Position numbers and translations under genes: made by a program
DNA from: an uncultured Acidovorax sp.
Lineage (GTDB): Bacteria > Pseudomonadota > Gammaproteobacteria > Burkholderiales > Burkholderiaceae_C
Length of the DNA: 64,000 bases
Assembly: GCA_913774625.1 (NCBI GenBank)
Contig: CAJYHL010000021.1
Span: 89,773 to 153,772 of the forward strand
Direction of reading: 5' to 3'
Notes under the pieces: generated by a model
Seen by the model: only the letters and a program-made list of their open reading frames with translations
The model's database searches: none
Told to the model about the DNA's origin: nothing
Shown here: piece after piece, positions 56,968 to 64,000 of the stretch
Layout: every line of letters starts with the position of its first letter
Numbering within the stretch: position 1 is the first letter of the stretch

Positions 56968-58011
56968 ATGACATCCCTGCCGGACGCCCCCCTTCCCGCT
57001 CCAGCCTCCGTTCCATTGCACCTGCCGGTGGACGATGCCTTTTCCGTGCTCGTGGTCGAGGACCAGCCCTCGGTGCGGGCCGTCACCGTCGCCGAGCTGC
57101 GGCGTGCCAAGGTGCCCGTCGTCCATGAAGCCGATTCGGCCGACTCGGCGCTGCGGCAGTTCATCCGGCACCGGCCCGACCTGGTGCTGCTGGACATCCG
57201 CCTGCCCGGCCGGGACGGCTACTGGGTGGCGCAGCAGATGCGCGACGCCGAGCCGGGCGGCTGGACGCCCATCATCTTCCTCTCGGGCCTGGACAACGAG
57301 GTGGACGTCTGGCGCGGCATCGAATCCGGCGGCGACGACTACATCGTCAAACCCGTGCGCCCCATCGTGCTGGTGGCCAAGCTGCGCGCCATGCGCCGGC
57401 TGCTGGACATGCGCCGCCGCCTGGTCACGCTGACCGAGGAACTGCACCAGGCCAACCAGCAGCTCAATGCCATGGTGGAGGCCGATGCGCTCACCGGCCT
57501 CGTGAACCGGCGCGGCCTGGACCGCATCCTGCACCAGGAGCTGATCGCCGCCCGGCGCGAAGGCACGCCGCTCACGCTGATGCTGTGCGACCTGGACCAC
57601 TTCAAGCGCTACAACGACCACGCCGGCCACGTGCAGGGCGACCGCTGCCTGCAGGAAGTGGGAGCCCTGCTGCGCGAGGTGTGCGTGCGCCCGCGCGACG
57701 TGGCCGCGCGCTACGGCGGCGAGGAATTCGCGCTGATCCTGCCCAACACGCCGCGCTCCGGCGCCATGACCTTCGCCCGCGCGCTGGGCCAGGTCCTCAA
57801 GCGCCGTGCCATCCCCCACCCCGACTCGCCGCTGGGTCCGCTGCTCACCCTCTCGGGTGGCATCACCACCTGCATGCCCGACGAGAGCACCAGCGCCGAA
57901 ACCATGCTGATGCGTGCCGACCAGGCGCTCTACGCAGCCAAGGAACAGGGCCGCGACCGCTTCTTCAGCTTCGAGATGCAGATGGACACCGTGGAGCAGC
58001 GCCTCTACTGA
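56968..58011 (+). CDS. Response regulator with GGDEF domain (diguanylate cyclase)
   Basis: 347 residues. Receiver domain at about 27-145 with phospho-acceptor Asp in LVLLDIRLPGRDG and Lys in DDYIVKPVRP, a short coiled-coil linker (LVTLTEELHQANQQLNAMVE), then a GGDEF domain at about 175-340. The active-site signature is GGEEF, and the product-inhibition site RPRD stands five residues before it (RxxD), so it should make c-di-GMP with feedback control. It resembles PleD/WspR-type output proteins. No sensor kinase gene is adjacent, so it is an orphan regulator. Confidence 0.93.
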   Translation: MTSLPDAPLPAPASVPLHLPVDDAFSVLVVEDQPSVRAVTVAELRRAKVPVVHEADSADSALRQFIRHRPDLVLLDIRLPGRDGYWVAQQMRDAEPGGWTPIIFLSGLDNEVDVWRGIESGGDDYIVKPVRPIVLVAKLRAMRRLLDMRRRLVTLTEELHQANQQLNAMVEADALTGLVNRRGLDRILHQELIAARREGTPLTLMLCDLDHFKRYNDHAGHVQGDRCLQEVGALLREVCVRPRDVAARYGGEEFALILPNTPRSGAMTFARALGQVLKRRAIPHPDSPLGPLLTLSGGITTCMPDESTSAETMLMRADQALYAAKEQGRDRFFSFEMQMDTVEQRLY

Positions 58012-58066
58012 ACTGAAGGCGCCGCCTCCGCCCAGCCCTCTGCCCTTCCATGTCCCTTTCCCCCGC

Positions 58067-58756
58067 ATGAACAGCCAGCAACTGCACCTTCGCATCCACC
58101 AGATGTTGCCCACCTGGGCCCAGGAATGGCTGGACATCATCGTGCCGGGGCTGCAGATCGTGGCCATCGTCGCGGCGGCCCTGCTGCTGCAGCGCATGCT
58201 GCGCCGGCTGGTCAAGCGCGCCGGCCAGCACTACCACTGGCCGCTGCAGATGATGGTGCCCATCAACGGCGTGCTGCGCTGGCTCATCCTGGGCAGCACG
58301 GCGCTGCTGGTGCTGGAACGGCTGGGCGTGTCGGCCACCGTGCTGTGGACGGCCTTCACCGGCTTCGCCGCCGTGGGCGCCGTGGCCTTCTTCGCCGCAT
58401 GGAGCGTGCTGTCCAACCTGTTCTGCGCCCTGCTGATCTTCACCGTGGGACCGTTCCGCCTGGGCGACTACATCGAGGTGCTGGACACCGCCGAGAAGCC
58501 CGGTGCCAAGGGCCGAGTGGTCGATATCAACCTGCTCTACACCACGCTCGAAGACTACGGCGCCGAGGCGGAGCACCCTGCGCTGCTGCAGATACCGAAC
58601 ACCTTGATCTTCCAGCGCGTGGTGCGCCGCTGGCGGGGCGGGCCGCCGCCTCATCAGGCCGCACCCCGGGCCACCGAACCCGCGGCCGACACCGCGCCGC
58701 TACCGGCAGCGCAGGCCGCGCAGGCAGCCCCTGCGGGCAGCACGCGCTCCGCCTGA
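58067..58756 (+). CDS. Small MscS-family mechanosensitive channel protein
   Basis: 229 residues from MNSQQLHLRIHQMLPTWAQE. Three hydrophobic segments (about 20-45, 65-90, 95-125), the last being the pore-lining TM3 with the Ala/Gly pattern FAAVGAVAFFAAWSVLSNLF of MscS. The beta domain (FRLGDYIEV ... GRVVDINLLYTTLE, IPNTLIFQRVV) follows, then a Pro/Ala-rich tail in place of the MscS C-terminal cage. It may be a reduced channel that gates ions under osmotic downshock. 55 bp after the REC-GGDEF gene, on the same strand. Confidence 0.88.
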   Translation: MNSQQLHLRIHQMLPTWAQEWLDIIVPGLQIVAIVAAALLLQRMLRRLVKRAGQHYHWPLQMMVPINGVLRWLILGSTALLVLERLGVSATVLWTAFTGFAAVGAVAFFAAWSVLSNLFCALLIFTVGPFRLGDYIEVLDTAEKPGAKGRVVDINLLYTTLEDYGAEAEHPALLQIPNTLIFQRVVRRWRGGPPPHQAAPRATEPAADTAPLPAAQAAQAAPAGSTRSA

Positions 58757-58776
58757 AGCACAGGCGGCGCAGCGGA

Positions 58777-60771
58777 TCAGCCTCGTTCGCCACGCTCGCG
58801 GGCGTGATGGTGCGGGTCAGCCTGGGGAGCGCCCTCGCGGCGCGGCGGCTCCCTATGCTCCGCAGGCATGGCCCGCTGCGGCGCCGCGGCCATGGGGCGC
58901 TGCGCGGCCTCGTGCTGCTCCGGTCGGCGCTCGGGCGCCGGAGCTTCCCGGTGCATTTCGCGGATCTCGCGCATCTGCGGCGCCTGGGGCATCTGCGGCT
59001 GCGGCGACGGCTGGGAAGGCCGGAAGGCCGGCGCCTCGGCCCTGCGCTGCGGCTGCATCTCTTCGCGCATCCGCTCCCGTTCCCCATCCCGCGTACGCGC
59101 CGACTGCGCGGACTCGCGCAAACCGCCATGCGGTGCGGCGTCCATCGCCGGCAGGGCCGATGGTGCATGGACGGGCGGCTGCATGCCGCGCAGCTGCTGC
59201 GCCGTCTGGGGGGCTTCATGGCGTGACGGAGGCTGGGATGAGGGCTCCGGCCGCTGGTCCCGCGCCGCAGCCGGGCCCTGCGCATGGGCAGCTTGCGGCT
59301 CCAGCCCATGCCGGCCCAGCTCCTGCTGAACGGGATGCGGCTGCGCCGGCATGCCGCCCGGCGTCAGGAACCGGGCCGCCGGCTGCATGCGGGCTGCAGG
59401 CATTCCATGCTCCTGGGCCGGGCGTTGGACCGGCGACAGCGCCGTGGCCAGAGGCAGCGCATGCGGCGGCACCATGGCCGGCGCTGCGCGCGCCGACTGC
59501 GCCATCGCCGGGACGGCCCCAGGCTGCCGGGGTGCGGCGAACGCGGCCACGGGCGCTGCGGGCCCCGCAGGCGCGGCGGCCAGTGCGGCCGGCGCCACTG
59601 CAGTGCCCGGCGCTGCGCCCTGGTAGTTGTTGTTGACGGTGGTGTAGTGCTGGTTGTTGTTGACCGTGACGTTGCGGATGTTCTCGATCACGGTGCGCGA
59701 GTGCGACACATAGGTCGCGCCCTGATAGACCACGGCCGGCGCGAGGGCGGGCGGCGGCGGAGGCGCGCCCTCCACCCAGGCGGGCGGACGCGGCGGACCC
59801 CAATGCACGTTCCAGGCATTCCAGCCCCAGGACGGCGAATGCGCCGCCCAGCCGGCCACGGCGCCCACCACCACGCCCGCGCCGAAGGCCAGCCAGGTGG
59901 ACGACGGATCGGGCTGCGCCGCCACATAGGCCGGCGCCGGCGCGGCCCAGCGGTAGCCCGGGTAGACCGCCACCGGCGTGCCATAGACCACTTGCGGGTC
60001 GTAGTGCGGCACATAGACGGTGGCCGGTTCGGCTGGCTCGATGGCGATCACGGCGGGCGGCGGAGGCACCACGGCCGGGCCGGCATACAGCGGCACGGCC
60101 GGCGTCACCGTGACGGGTGCGGGCGCAGGCTGCTCCCGGGGCGCCGAGGCGGTGACCACCCGCAGCTTGGGCGAGCTGCGCAGGGTGCCGGCCTTGGTGG
60201 CGCGTGAGCGCATCACCTGGATGGCGTTCATCACGTCGGACGGGTCGTGGTAGTAAGCCTGGCCCAGGGCCGTGGCCCACGGCAGGTTGGCGGCTAGCTG
60301 CTGCAGCACGTTCGGGAAGGCCGTGAGCGCCTTCACGCTCGGGTCCCAGGACTGGTCGTTGACGGCGCGCACCAGCGCATCGCCGCGCAGGCCGGGGTTG
60401 CGGCCGAGCCAGCTGGCGGCGTCGGTGACCTGATCGGGGTAGGTGGAGGCGGCCAGCACCTGGGCGACCAGCCGATCCGGATAGAGCGCGATGGGCGCCA
60501 CCATCTGATAAAGGCTGTCGGCCGAGGGCGGCGTGTAGGCCACCGGCGTGGCGGCGGGCGCCGAGGCCGCTGCGGCCGGAGCCGGCGCCTGGGCCTGCGG
60601 TGCGGCCGCATCGGTGGCAGGCCGCTGGCAGGCGCTGAGCACGGCCGCCGCCAGCAGGGCCAGCGCATAGCGCGGCGCCGTGCGGCGCAACGGGCGGCGG
60701 CTGGCCGATGGGGCCGCCAGGGGCCGAGAAGCGCCGCTGAGGGCAGAGGAGGAAAGCGGGGGCTGATGCAT
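58777..60771 (-). CDS. DUF3300 domain lipoprotein with low-complexity C-terminus
   Basis: 664 residues from MHQPPLSSSALSG at 60771. An Arg-rich n-region (RRPLRRTAPRY) and lipobox AAVLSAC indicate an outer- or inner-membrane lipoprotein. DUF3300 covers about residues 85-330: LYQMVAPIALYPDRLVAQVL, ASTYPDQVTDAASWL, AFPNVLQQLAANLPWATALG. It is followed by a glycine/tryptophan-rich segment (GWAAHSPSWGWNAWNVHWG), an Asn-rich patch (VNNNQHYTTVNNNYQG), and about 250 residues rich in Ala, Pro, Gln, Arg, Glu and His that are surely disordered. Function of DUF3300 is unknown. It converges with the MscS-like gene. Confidence 0.85.
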   Translation of the reverse strand: MHQPPLSSSALSGASRPLAAPSASRRPLRRTAPRYALALLAAAVLSACQRPATDAAAPQAQAPAPAAAASAPAATPVAYTPPSADSLYQMVAPIALYPDRLVAQVLAASTYPDQVTDAASWLGRNPGLRGDALVRAVNDQSWDPSVKALTAFPNVLQQLAANLPWATALGQAYYHDPSDVMNAIQVMRSRATKAGTLRSSPKLRVVTASAPREQPAPAPVTVTPAVPLYAGPAVVPPPPAVIAIEPAEPATVYVPHYDPQVVYGTPVAVYPGYRWAAPAPAYVAAQPDPSSTWLAFGAGVVVGAVAGWAAHSPSWGWNAWNVHWGPPRPPAWVEGAPPPPPALAPAVVYQGATYVSHSRTVIENIRNVTVNNNQHYTTVNNNYQGAAPGTAVAPAALAAAPAGPAAPVAAFAAPRQPGAVPAMAQSARAAPAMVPPHALPLATALSPVQRPAQEHGMPAARMQPAARFLTPGGMPAQPHPVQQELGRHGLEPQAAHAQGPAAARDQRPEPSSQPPSRHEAPQTAQQLRGMQPPVHAPSALPAMDAAPHGGLRESAQSARTRDGERERMREEMQPQRRAEAPAFRPSQPSPQPQMPQAPQMREIREMHREAPAPERRPEQHEAAQRPMAAAPQRAMPAEHREPPRREGAPQADPHHHARERGERG

Positions 60772-60980
60772 GAAGAAGGACTCCGGCCGGGCGGAGGCCG
60801 CGAATGCAGGCCTCCCGCTTCCCCAACGCGCCGGGGCCCGGGCCGCGTTGACCCCGGCAGGACCGCGGCACCGCAGGCCTTGCCACACCACACCGCAGTC
60901 ACATCCGCTTACACCGGCTTGACCGGGCCGACACCGGGGATGCGCTCAGGACATGCGGATGTCCGTAACGGTCAGAACCG

Positions 60981-62072
60981 TCAGGGCAGGCAGTCCAGCG
61001 CCGCCATGTAGGCGGGCTGCAGCATGAGCTCGTCCCAGGGCTGAGGCAGGGTTTCGGGCAGCAGGGCCAGGCGGCGCGATTCGCTGTCGGCGCTGGGCTG
61101 CCAGCGGCCGCCGGCAGCGGCGGCTTCCAGGCCGTCCAGCACCTCGTCGAGCACGCGGCTGCCGTTCAGGCTCTGGTTGCACAGCAGCACCAGGTCGCAG
61201 CCGGCATCCAGCGCGGCCAGGGCGGCGTCGGTGTAGCCCACCGGCTGGCCGTCGATGCGGCGGGCGCCTTCCATGCTCAGGTCGTCGCTGAAGATGGCGC
61301 CGTCGAAGCGCAGCTGGCCGCGCAGGATCTCCTGCAGCCAGCGGCGCGAGAAGCCCGCGGGCCGCGCATCCACCTTGGGATAGATGACGTGGGCCGGCAT
61401 GACGCTGGCGAGCGTGCTGGACAGCCACGGATACGGCGCCGCATCGTCCGCCAGGATGGCCTTCAGGCTGCGGCGGTCCACCGGAATGTCGGTGTGCGAA
61501 TCGGCCTGGACGAAGCCATGCCCCGGAAAGTGCTTGCCGCAGTGCGCCATGCCGGCCTGCAGCAGGCCGTGCATCAGGCTCTTGGCCAGCAGGGCGACCA
61601 CGCGCGGGTCGCGGTGGAAGCTGCGGTCGCCGATGACGCTGCTCTCGCCATGGTCCAGGTCCAGCACGGGGGTGAAGCTGAAATCGACGCCGCAGGAGCG
61701 CAGCTCGCTGCCCAGCACGTAGCCGGCCGCCGTGGCCGCGTTGGTGGCGCGCATGGCGCCGGCGCCCTGCCGGGCCCGGGCGCCTTTGCCGTCGTCGTCC
61801 CATAGCTGGCCGAAGGCGCGCATGGGCGGCAGGTGGGTGAAGCCGTCGGTGCGGAAGCGCTGCACGCGCCCGCCTTCATGGTCCACGCAGATCAGGAGGT
61901 CGCTGCGCACGGCCTTGATGGCGGCGGTGAGTTCCAGCAGCTGCGCGCGGCTTTCCCAGTTGCGCGAGAAAAGGATGACGCCGCCCGCCAGCGGGTGGGC
62001 CAGGCGGCGGCGGTCGTCGGCGGTCAGCGCCGTGCCGGCGACGTCGAGGATCAGGGGGGCGTGTTCGGTCAT
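60981..62072 (-). CDS. nagZ: Beta-N-acetylhexosaminidase NagZ
   Basis: 363 residues from MTEHAPLILDVAGTALTADD. GH3 enzyme of cytoplasmic peptidoglycan recycling, removing GlcNAc from anhydromuropeptides, which in turn can signal beta-lactamase induction. The catalytic loop AHCGKHFPGHGFVQADSHTD carries the His-Asp pair, and the nucleophile Asp is in AIFSDDLSMEGA. It follows acpS on the minus strand in an apparent recO-pdxJ-acpS-nagZ transcription unit. Confidence 0.96.
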   Translation of the reverse strand: MTEHAPLILDVAGTALTADDRRRLAHPLAGGVILFSRNWESRAQLLELTAAIKAVRSDLLICVDHEGGRVQRFRTDGFTHLPPMRAFGQLWDDDGKGARARQGAGAMRATNAATAAGYVLGSELRSCGVDFSFTPVLDLDHGESSVIGDRSFHRDPRVVALLAKSLMHGLLQAGMAHCGKHFPGHGFVQADSHTDIPVDRRSLKAILADDAAPYPWLSSTLASVMPAHVIYPKVDARPAGFSRRWLQEILRGQLRFDGAIFSDDLSMEGARRIDGQPVGYTDAALAALDAGCDLVLLCNQSLNGSRVLDEVLDGLEAAAAGGRWQPSADSESRRLALLPETLPQPWDELMLQPAYMAALDCLP

Positions 62073-62140
62073 GGTGATGGCTACTCCGTCGATGGCAGCG
62101 GCACGGCACTGGCGGCGCCAGCGCCTGCCGCTGCAGGGGA

Positions 62141-62533
62141 TCAGGTCTTCTCGACCACGCAGAAGCTGGCCGCGTAGTCGGTCTCGTCGGTCAGGGTGAT
62201 GTGGCACTGCAGGCCGCGCGCCTCGAACCAGGCCTTGAGTTCGCCGTGCAGCACCACCTGCGGCTGGCCGCTGGGCAGGTTGGCGATCTCGCAGTGGCGC
62301 CAGGTCATGGGCATGCGCATGCCGAGGCCGATCGCCTTGCTGAACGATTCCTTGGCCGAAAAGCGCGTGGCCAGGTAGCGCAGCCCCCGGTCGGGCCAGC
62401 GCTCGCTGCGGCGGCGCCAGATGGCGAGCTCGCCTTCGGCCAGCACCTTTTCGGCGAAGCGCTCGCCGTGGCGCTCCAGGCTGGCGCGGATGCGGCGCAC
62501 GTCGCAGATGTCGGTGCCTATGCCGTAGATCAT
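62141..62533 (-). CDS. acpS: Holo-[acyl-carrier-protein] synthase
   Basis: 130 residues. Transfers 4'-phosphopantetheine from CoA to acyl carrier protein. [20 protein letters not shown] provides the Mg-binding Asp, and the second metal ligand is the Glu in [25 protein letters not shown] is just upstream of the ATG at 62533. Placed between pdxJ and nagZ, the usual betaproteobacterial order. Confidence 0.97.
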   Translation of the reverse strand: MIYGIGTDICDVRRIRASLERHGERFAEKVLAEGELAIWRRRSERWPDRGLRYLATRFSAKESFSKAIGLGMRMPMTWRHCEIANLPSGQPQVVLHGELKAWFEARGLQCHITLTDETDYAASFCVVEKT

Positions 62534-62585
62534 GGTGACGTCCTCCGAGCCGGGCCGGCCGCTGGCGCTGGGATGGGCCTGGGCA

Positions 62586-63380
62586 TCAGCGGCGCCGCGC
62601 CATGCCGTCGTCGATGCAGCGCTGGTAGGCCTGCACGGTGGCGGCATAGCCCAGCTCCAGCGCGTCGGCGATCAGCGCGTGGCCGATGGAGACTTCCAGC
62701 AGCCCCGGCACGCCCTGCACGAAGGCGGCCAGGTTGTCGCGGTTAAGGTCGTGGCCGGCATTCACGCCCAGGCCGGCATCCAGCGCGGCCTTGGCGGCGG
62801 TGGCGTAGCGGGCCAGTTGGGCGGCGGCACCGGGCGTGCCCCAGGCGGCGGCATAGGGTTCGGTATAGAGCTCCACGCGGTCGGCGCCCACGGCGCGGGC
62901 GGCGGCCATCTGTTCGGGCACGGGGTCCATGAACAGGCTCACGCGCACGCCCAGGGCGCGGCATTCGGCCACCAGCGGCGCCAGGCGCTCGGCGTCCTGA
63001 GGAAAGCTCCAGCCGTGGTCGCTGGTGAACTGGTCTTCGCTGTCGGGCACGAAGGTGGCCTGGTGGGGCCGCACCCTGCGGATGAACTCCATCAGGTTCT
63101 GCGAAGGGTTGCCCTCGATGTTGAATTCGCGGTCCGGCCAGGCTTTCAGCAGCTCGGCCAGTTCGTGCACGTCGCCGGCGCGGATGTGGCGCTCGTCGGG
63201 CCGGGGATGGACAGTGATGCCCTGCGCGCCGGCCTCCAGGCACAGCAGGGCCGCGCGCGTGACGCTGGGAATGCCCAGGTGCCGGGTGTTGCGCACCAGC
63301 GCCACCTTGTTCACGTTGACCGACAGGGCCGTGCGGCCGGGAACATGGGCGGGCGCCGGGGATGCGGAGGAGTTCGTCAT
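62586..63380 (-). CDS. pdxJ: Pyridoxine 5'-phosphate synthase
   Basis: 264 residues; last step of de novo vitamin B6 synthesis, condensing 1-deoxyxylulose 5-phosphate with 3-amino-2-oxopropyl phosphate. [15 protein letters not shown] at the N-terminus, the active-site [14 protein letters not shown] and FNIEGNPS, and the C-terminal [11 protein letters not shown] and [13 protein letters not shown] are conserved. Its ATG overlaps the recO stop (ATGA). PLP made here serves ThrC, AlaA and TrpB, encoded elsewhere in the window. Confidence 0.97.
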   Translation of the reverse strand: MTNSSASPAPAHVPGRTALSVNVNKVALVRNTRHLGIPSVTRAALLCLEAGAQGITVHPRPDERHIRAGDVHELAELLKAWPDREFNIEGNPSQNLMEFIRRVRPHQATFVPDSEDQFTSDHGWSFPQDAERLAPLVAECRALGVRVSLFMDPVPEQMAAARAVGADRVELYTEPYAAAWGTPGAAAQLARYATAAKAALDAGLGVNAGHDLNRDNLAAFVQGVPGLLEVSIGHALIADALELGYAATVQAYQRCIDDGMARRR

Positions 63381-64000
63381 AGCAGTTGCAGGTCCATCAT
63401 GAGCTGGCGCGTGCGCAGCAAGGGGCTGCCGCAATGGTATTGCAGCAGCGCGCGCAGCTGGGGCTTGAGGTCGGCGGTCATGGGCGTGTCGGTGGGTGCG
63501 GCGATGGCCCGCAGCGTGGCCGTGTAGCTGCCCGCGCCGCCGGGCTCCAGCGCGCGCTGCAGGGCCAGCCACTGGGCGCCGGGCAGCGTGGCGCGGTCGC
63601 CGGCCAAGGCGGCGCGCAGGCCGGCCTCGGGCACCAGGGCGTAGCGGGCTGCGGGCTGCAGGCGGGTGAGGGTCATGGTCTCGGCATCCAGCGCGGGCAG
63701 CAGGCCGATCTCGCGCAGCAGCAGCAGCTCGAAGCTGCGCAGCACCGGCTCCAGGGCATCGCCGTGGCTGCCGCTGCCCAGCACGCGCACCACGCCGGCA
63801 TAGGCGTCGAAGAGCGGCGCATGGGCGTCTTCGCGCGCCACCAGGCGCATCAGCAATTCGTTCAGGTACAGGCCCGCCAGCAGCGCATCGCCCGTGGGCA
63901 TGACATGGCCGCCCACCCATTCCGCGCCCTTGAGCGGATGCACCTCGCCCAGCCCCTCGGCCGTGACGGTGTAGCCCACCCGCAGCGGCTGCAGGGGCAG
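63377..64000 (-). CDS. recO: DNA repair protein RecO, N-terminus beyond the window
   Basis: The 207 C-terminal residues are visible, and the frame stays open to the window edge ([20 protein letters not shown]). RecO helps load RecA on SSB-coated DNA. The segment [19 protein letters not shown] followed by [13 protein letters not shown] and the C-terminal [17 protein letters not shown] are typical. The N-terminal OB-fold lies outside the window. The stop overlaps pdxJ. Confidence 0.93.
   Translation of the reverse strand: MPLQPLRVGYTVTAEGLGEVHPLKGAEWVGGHVMPTGDALLAGLYLNELLMRLVAREDAHAPLFDAYAGVVRVLGSGSHGDALEPVLRSFELLLLREIGLLPALDAETMTLTRLQPAARYALVPEAGLRAALAGDRATLPGAQWLALQRALEPGGAGSYTATLRAIAAPTDTPMTADLKPQLRALLQYHCGSPLLRTRQLMMDLQLL

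Overview
This is a GC-rich chromosomal window from a betaproteobacterium, most likely family Comamonadaceae (Acidovorax/Comamonas/Delftia-like). The evidence is the gene orders leuC-leuD-leuB ... asd-fimV-truA-trpF-trpB-trpA-accD, alaA-hom-thrC-moeA-moaD and rpsF-priB-rpsR-rplI-dnaB, a Bug-type tripartite tricarboxylate binding protein, and short intergenic repeats containing a CAGCTATnAAA core. Species assignment is inference. No rRNA, tRNA, CRISPR array, IS element or prophage was seen. Coding density is high and almost every gene is an ordinary housekeeping gene.

Layout. 1-1072: end of a type IV pilus minor-pilin cluster (pilE-like, fimT-like), visibly less GC-rich than the rest. 1315-8801: phospholipase D/cardiolipin synthase-like lipoprotein, dusC, a methyltransferase, a GNAT acetyltransferase, an aldehyde dehydrogenase and a small membrane protein. 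8874-21211: clpB, a Bug binding protein, then the minus-strand set alaA-hom-thrC-moeA-moaD ... moaE, interrupted between moaD and moaE by a plus-strand block (two small unknown genes and a dapA-family gene). 21385-26334: Mth938-like protein, bcp, a PIN-PhoH ATPase with a coupled coiled-coil membrane protein, dnaB. 26519-32100: ribosomal/primosomal operon rpsF-priB-rpsR-rplI, divergent from the heat-shock set grpE-dnaK-dnaJ. 32438-37334: LysR regulator and the leu genes with two small secreted proteins between leuC and leuD. 37569-44661: an accessory block (SCO1-like copper chaperone, a 1728-residue multidomain lipoprotein, a leuB fossil and an SDR) lying between leuB and asd. 44757-53803: asd with a possible leader peptide, fimV, truA, trpF, trpB, trpA, accD. 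53911-64000: yggT, Lon-N protein, lysS, a REC-GGDEF protein, an MscS-like channel, a DUF3300 lipoprotein, nagZ, acpS, pdxJ, recO.

The most unusual content is the accessory block. The 1728-residue lipoprotein carries every metal/radical ligand of the galactose oxidase/glyoxal oxidase family (Cys142, Tyr187, Tyr420-His421, His509), followed by an AbfB-like domain, a PKD domain, a YVTN-type propeller, two CxxCH haem c motifs and two ricin-type trefoils. A SCO1-like copper chaperone is encoded 25 bp upstream. I infer a surface oxidase that passes electrons from a radical copper site to c-type haems. Just downstream lies an in-frame mosaic of leuB pieces whose first codons match a 33-codon ORF upstream of asd. 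That ORF has a Thr/Ile/Lys-rich stretch (ITTKTTTIK) like a thr-operon attenuator leader, in front of a gene of the Thr/Lys/Ile/Met pathway.

Regulatory signals include sigma-32-like promoters before clpB, grpE and dnaK, DnaA-box-like sequences before dnaK and dnaB, a family of at least seven intergenic repeats, and two nearly identical bidirectional terminators at convergent gene pairs.
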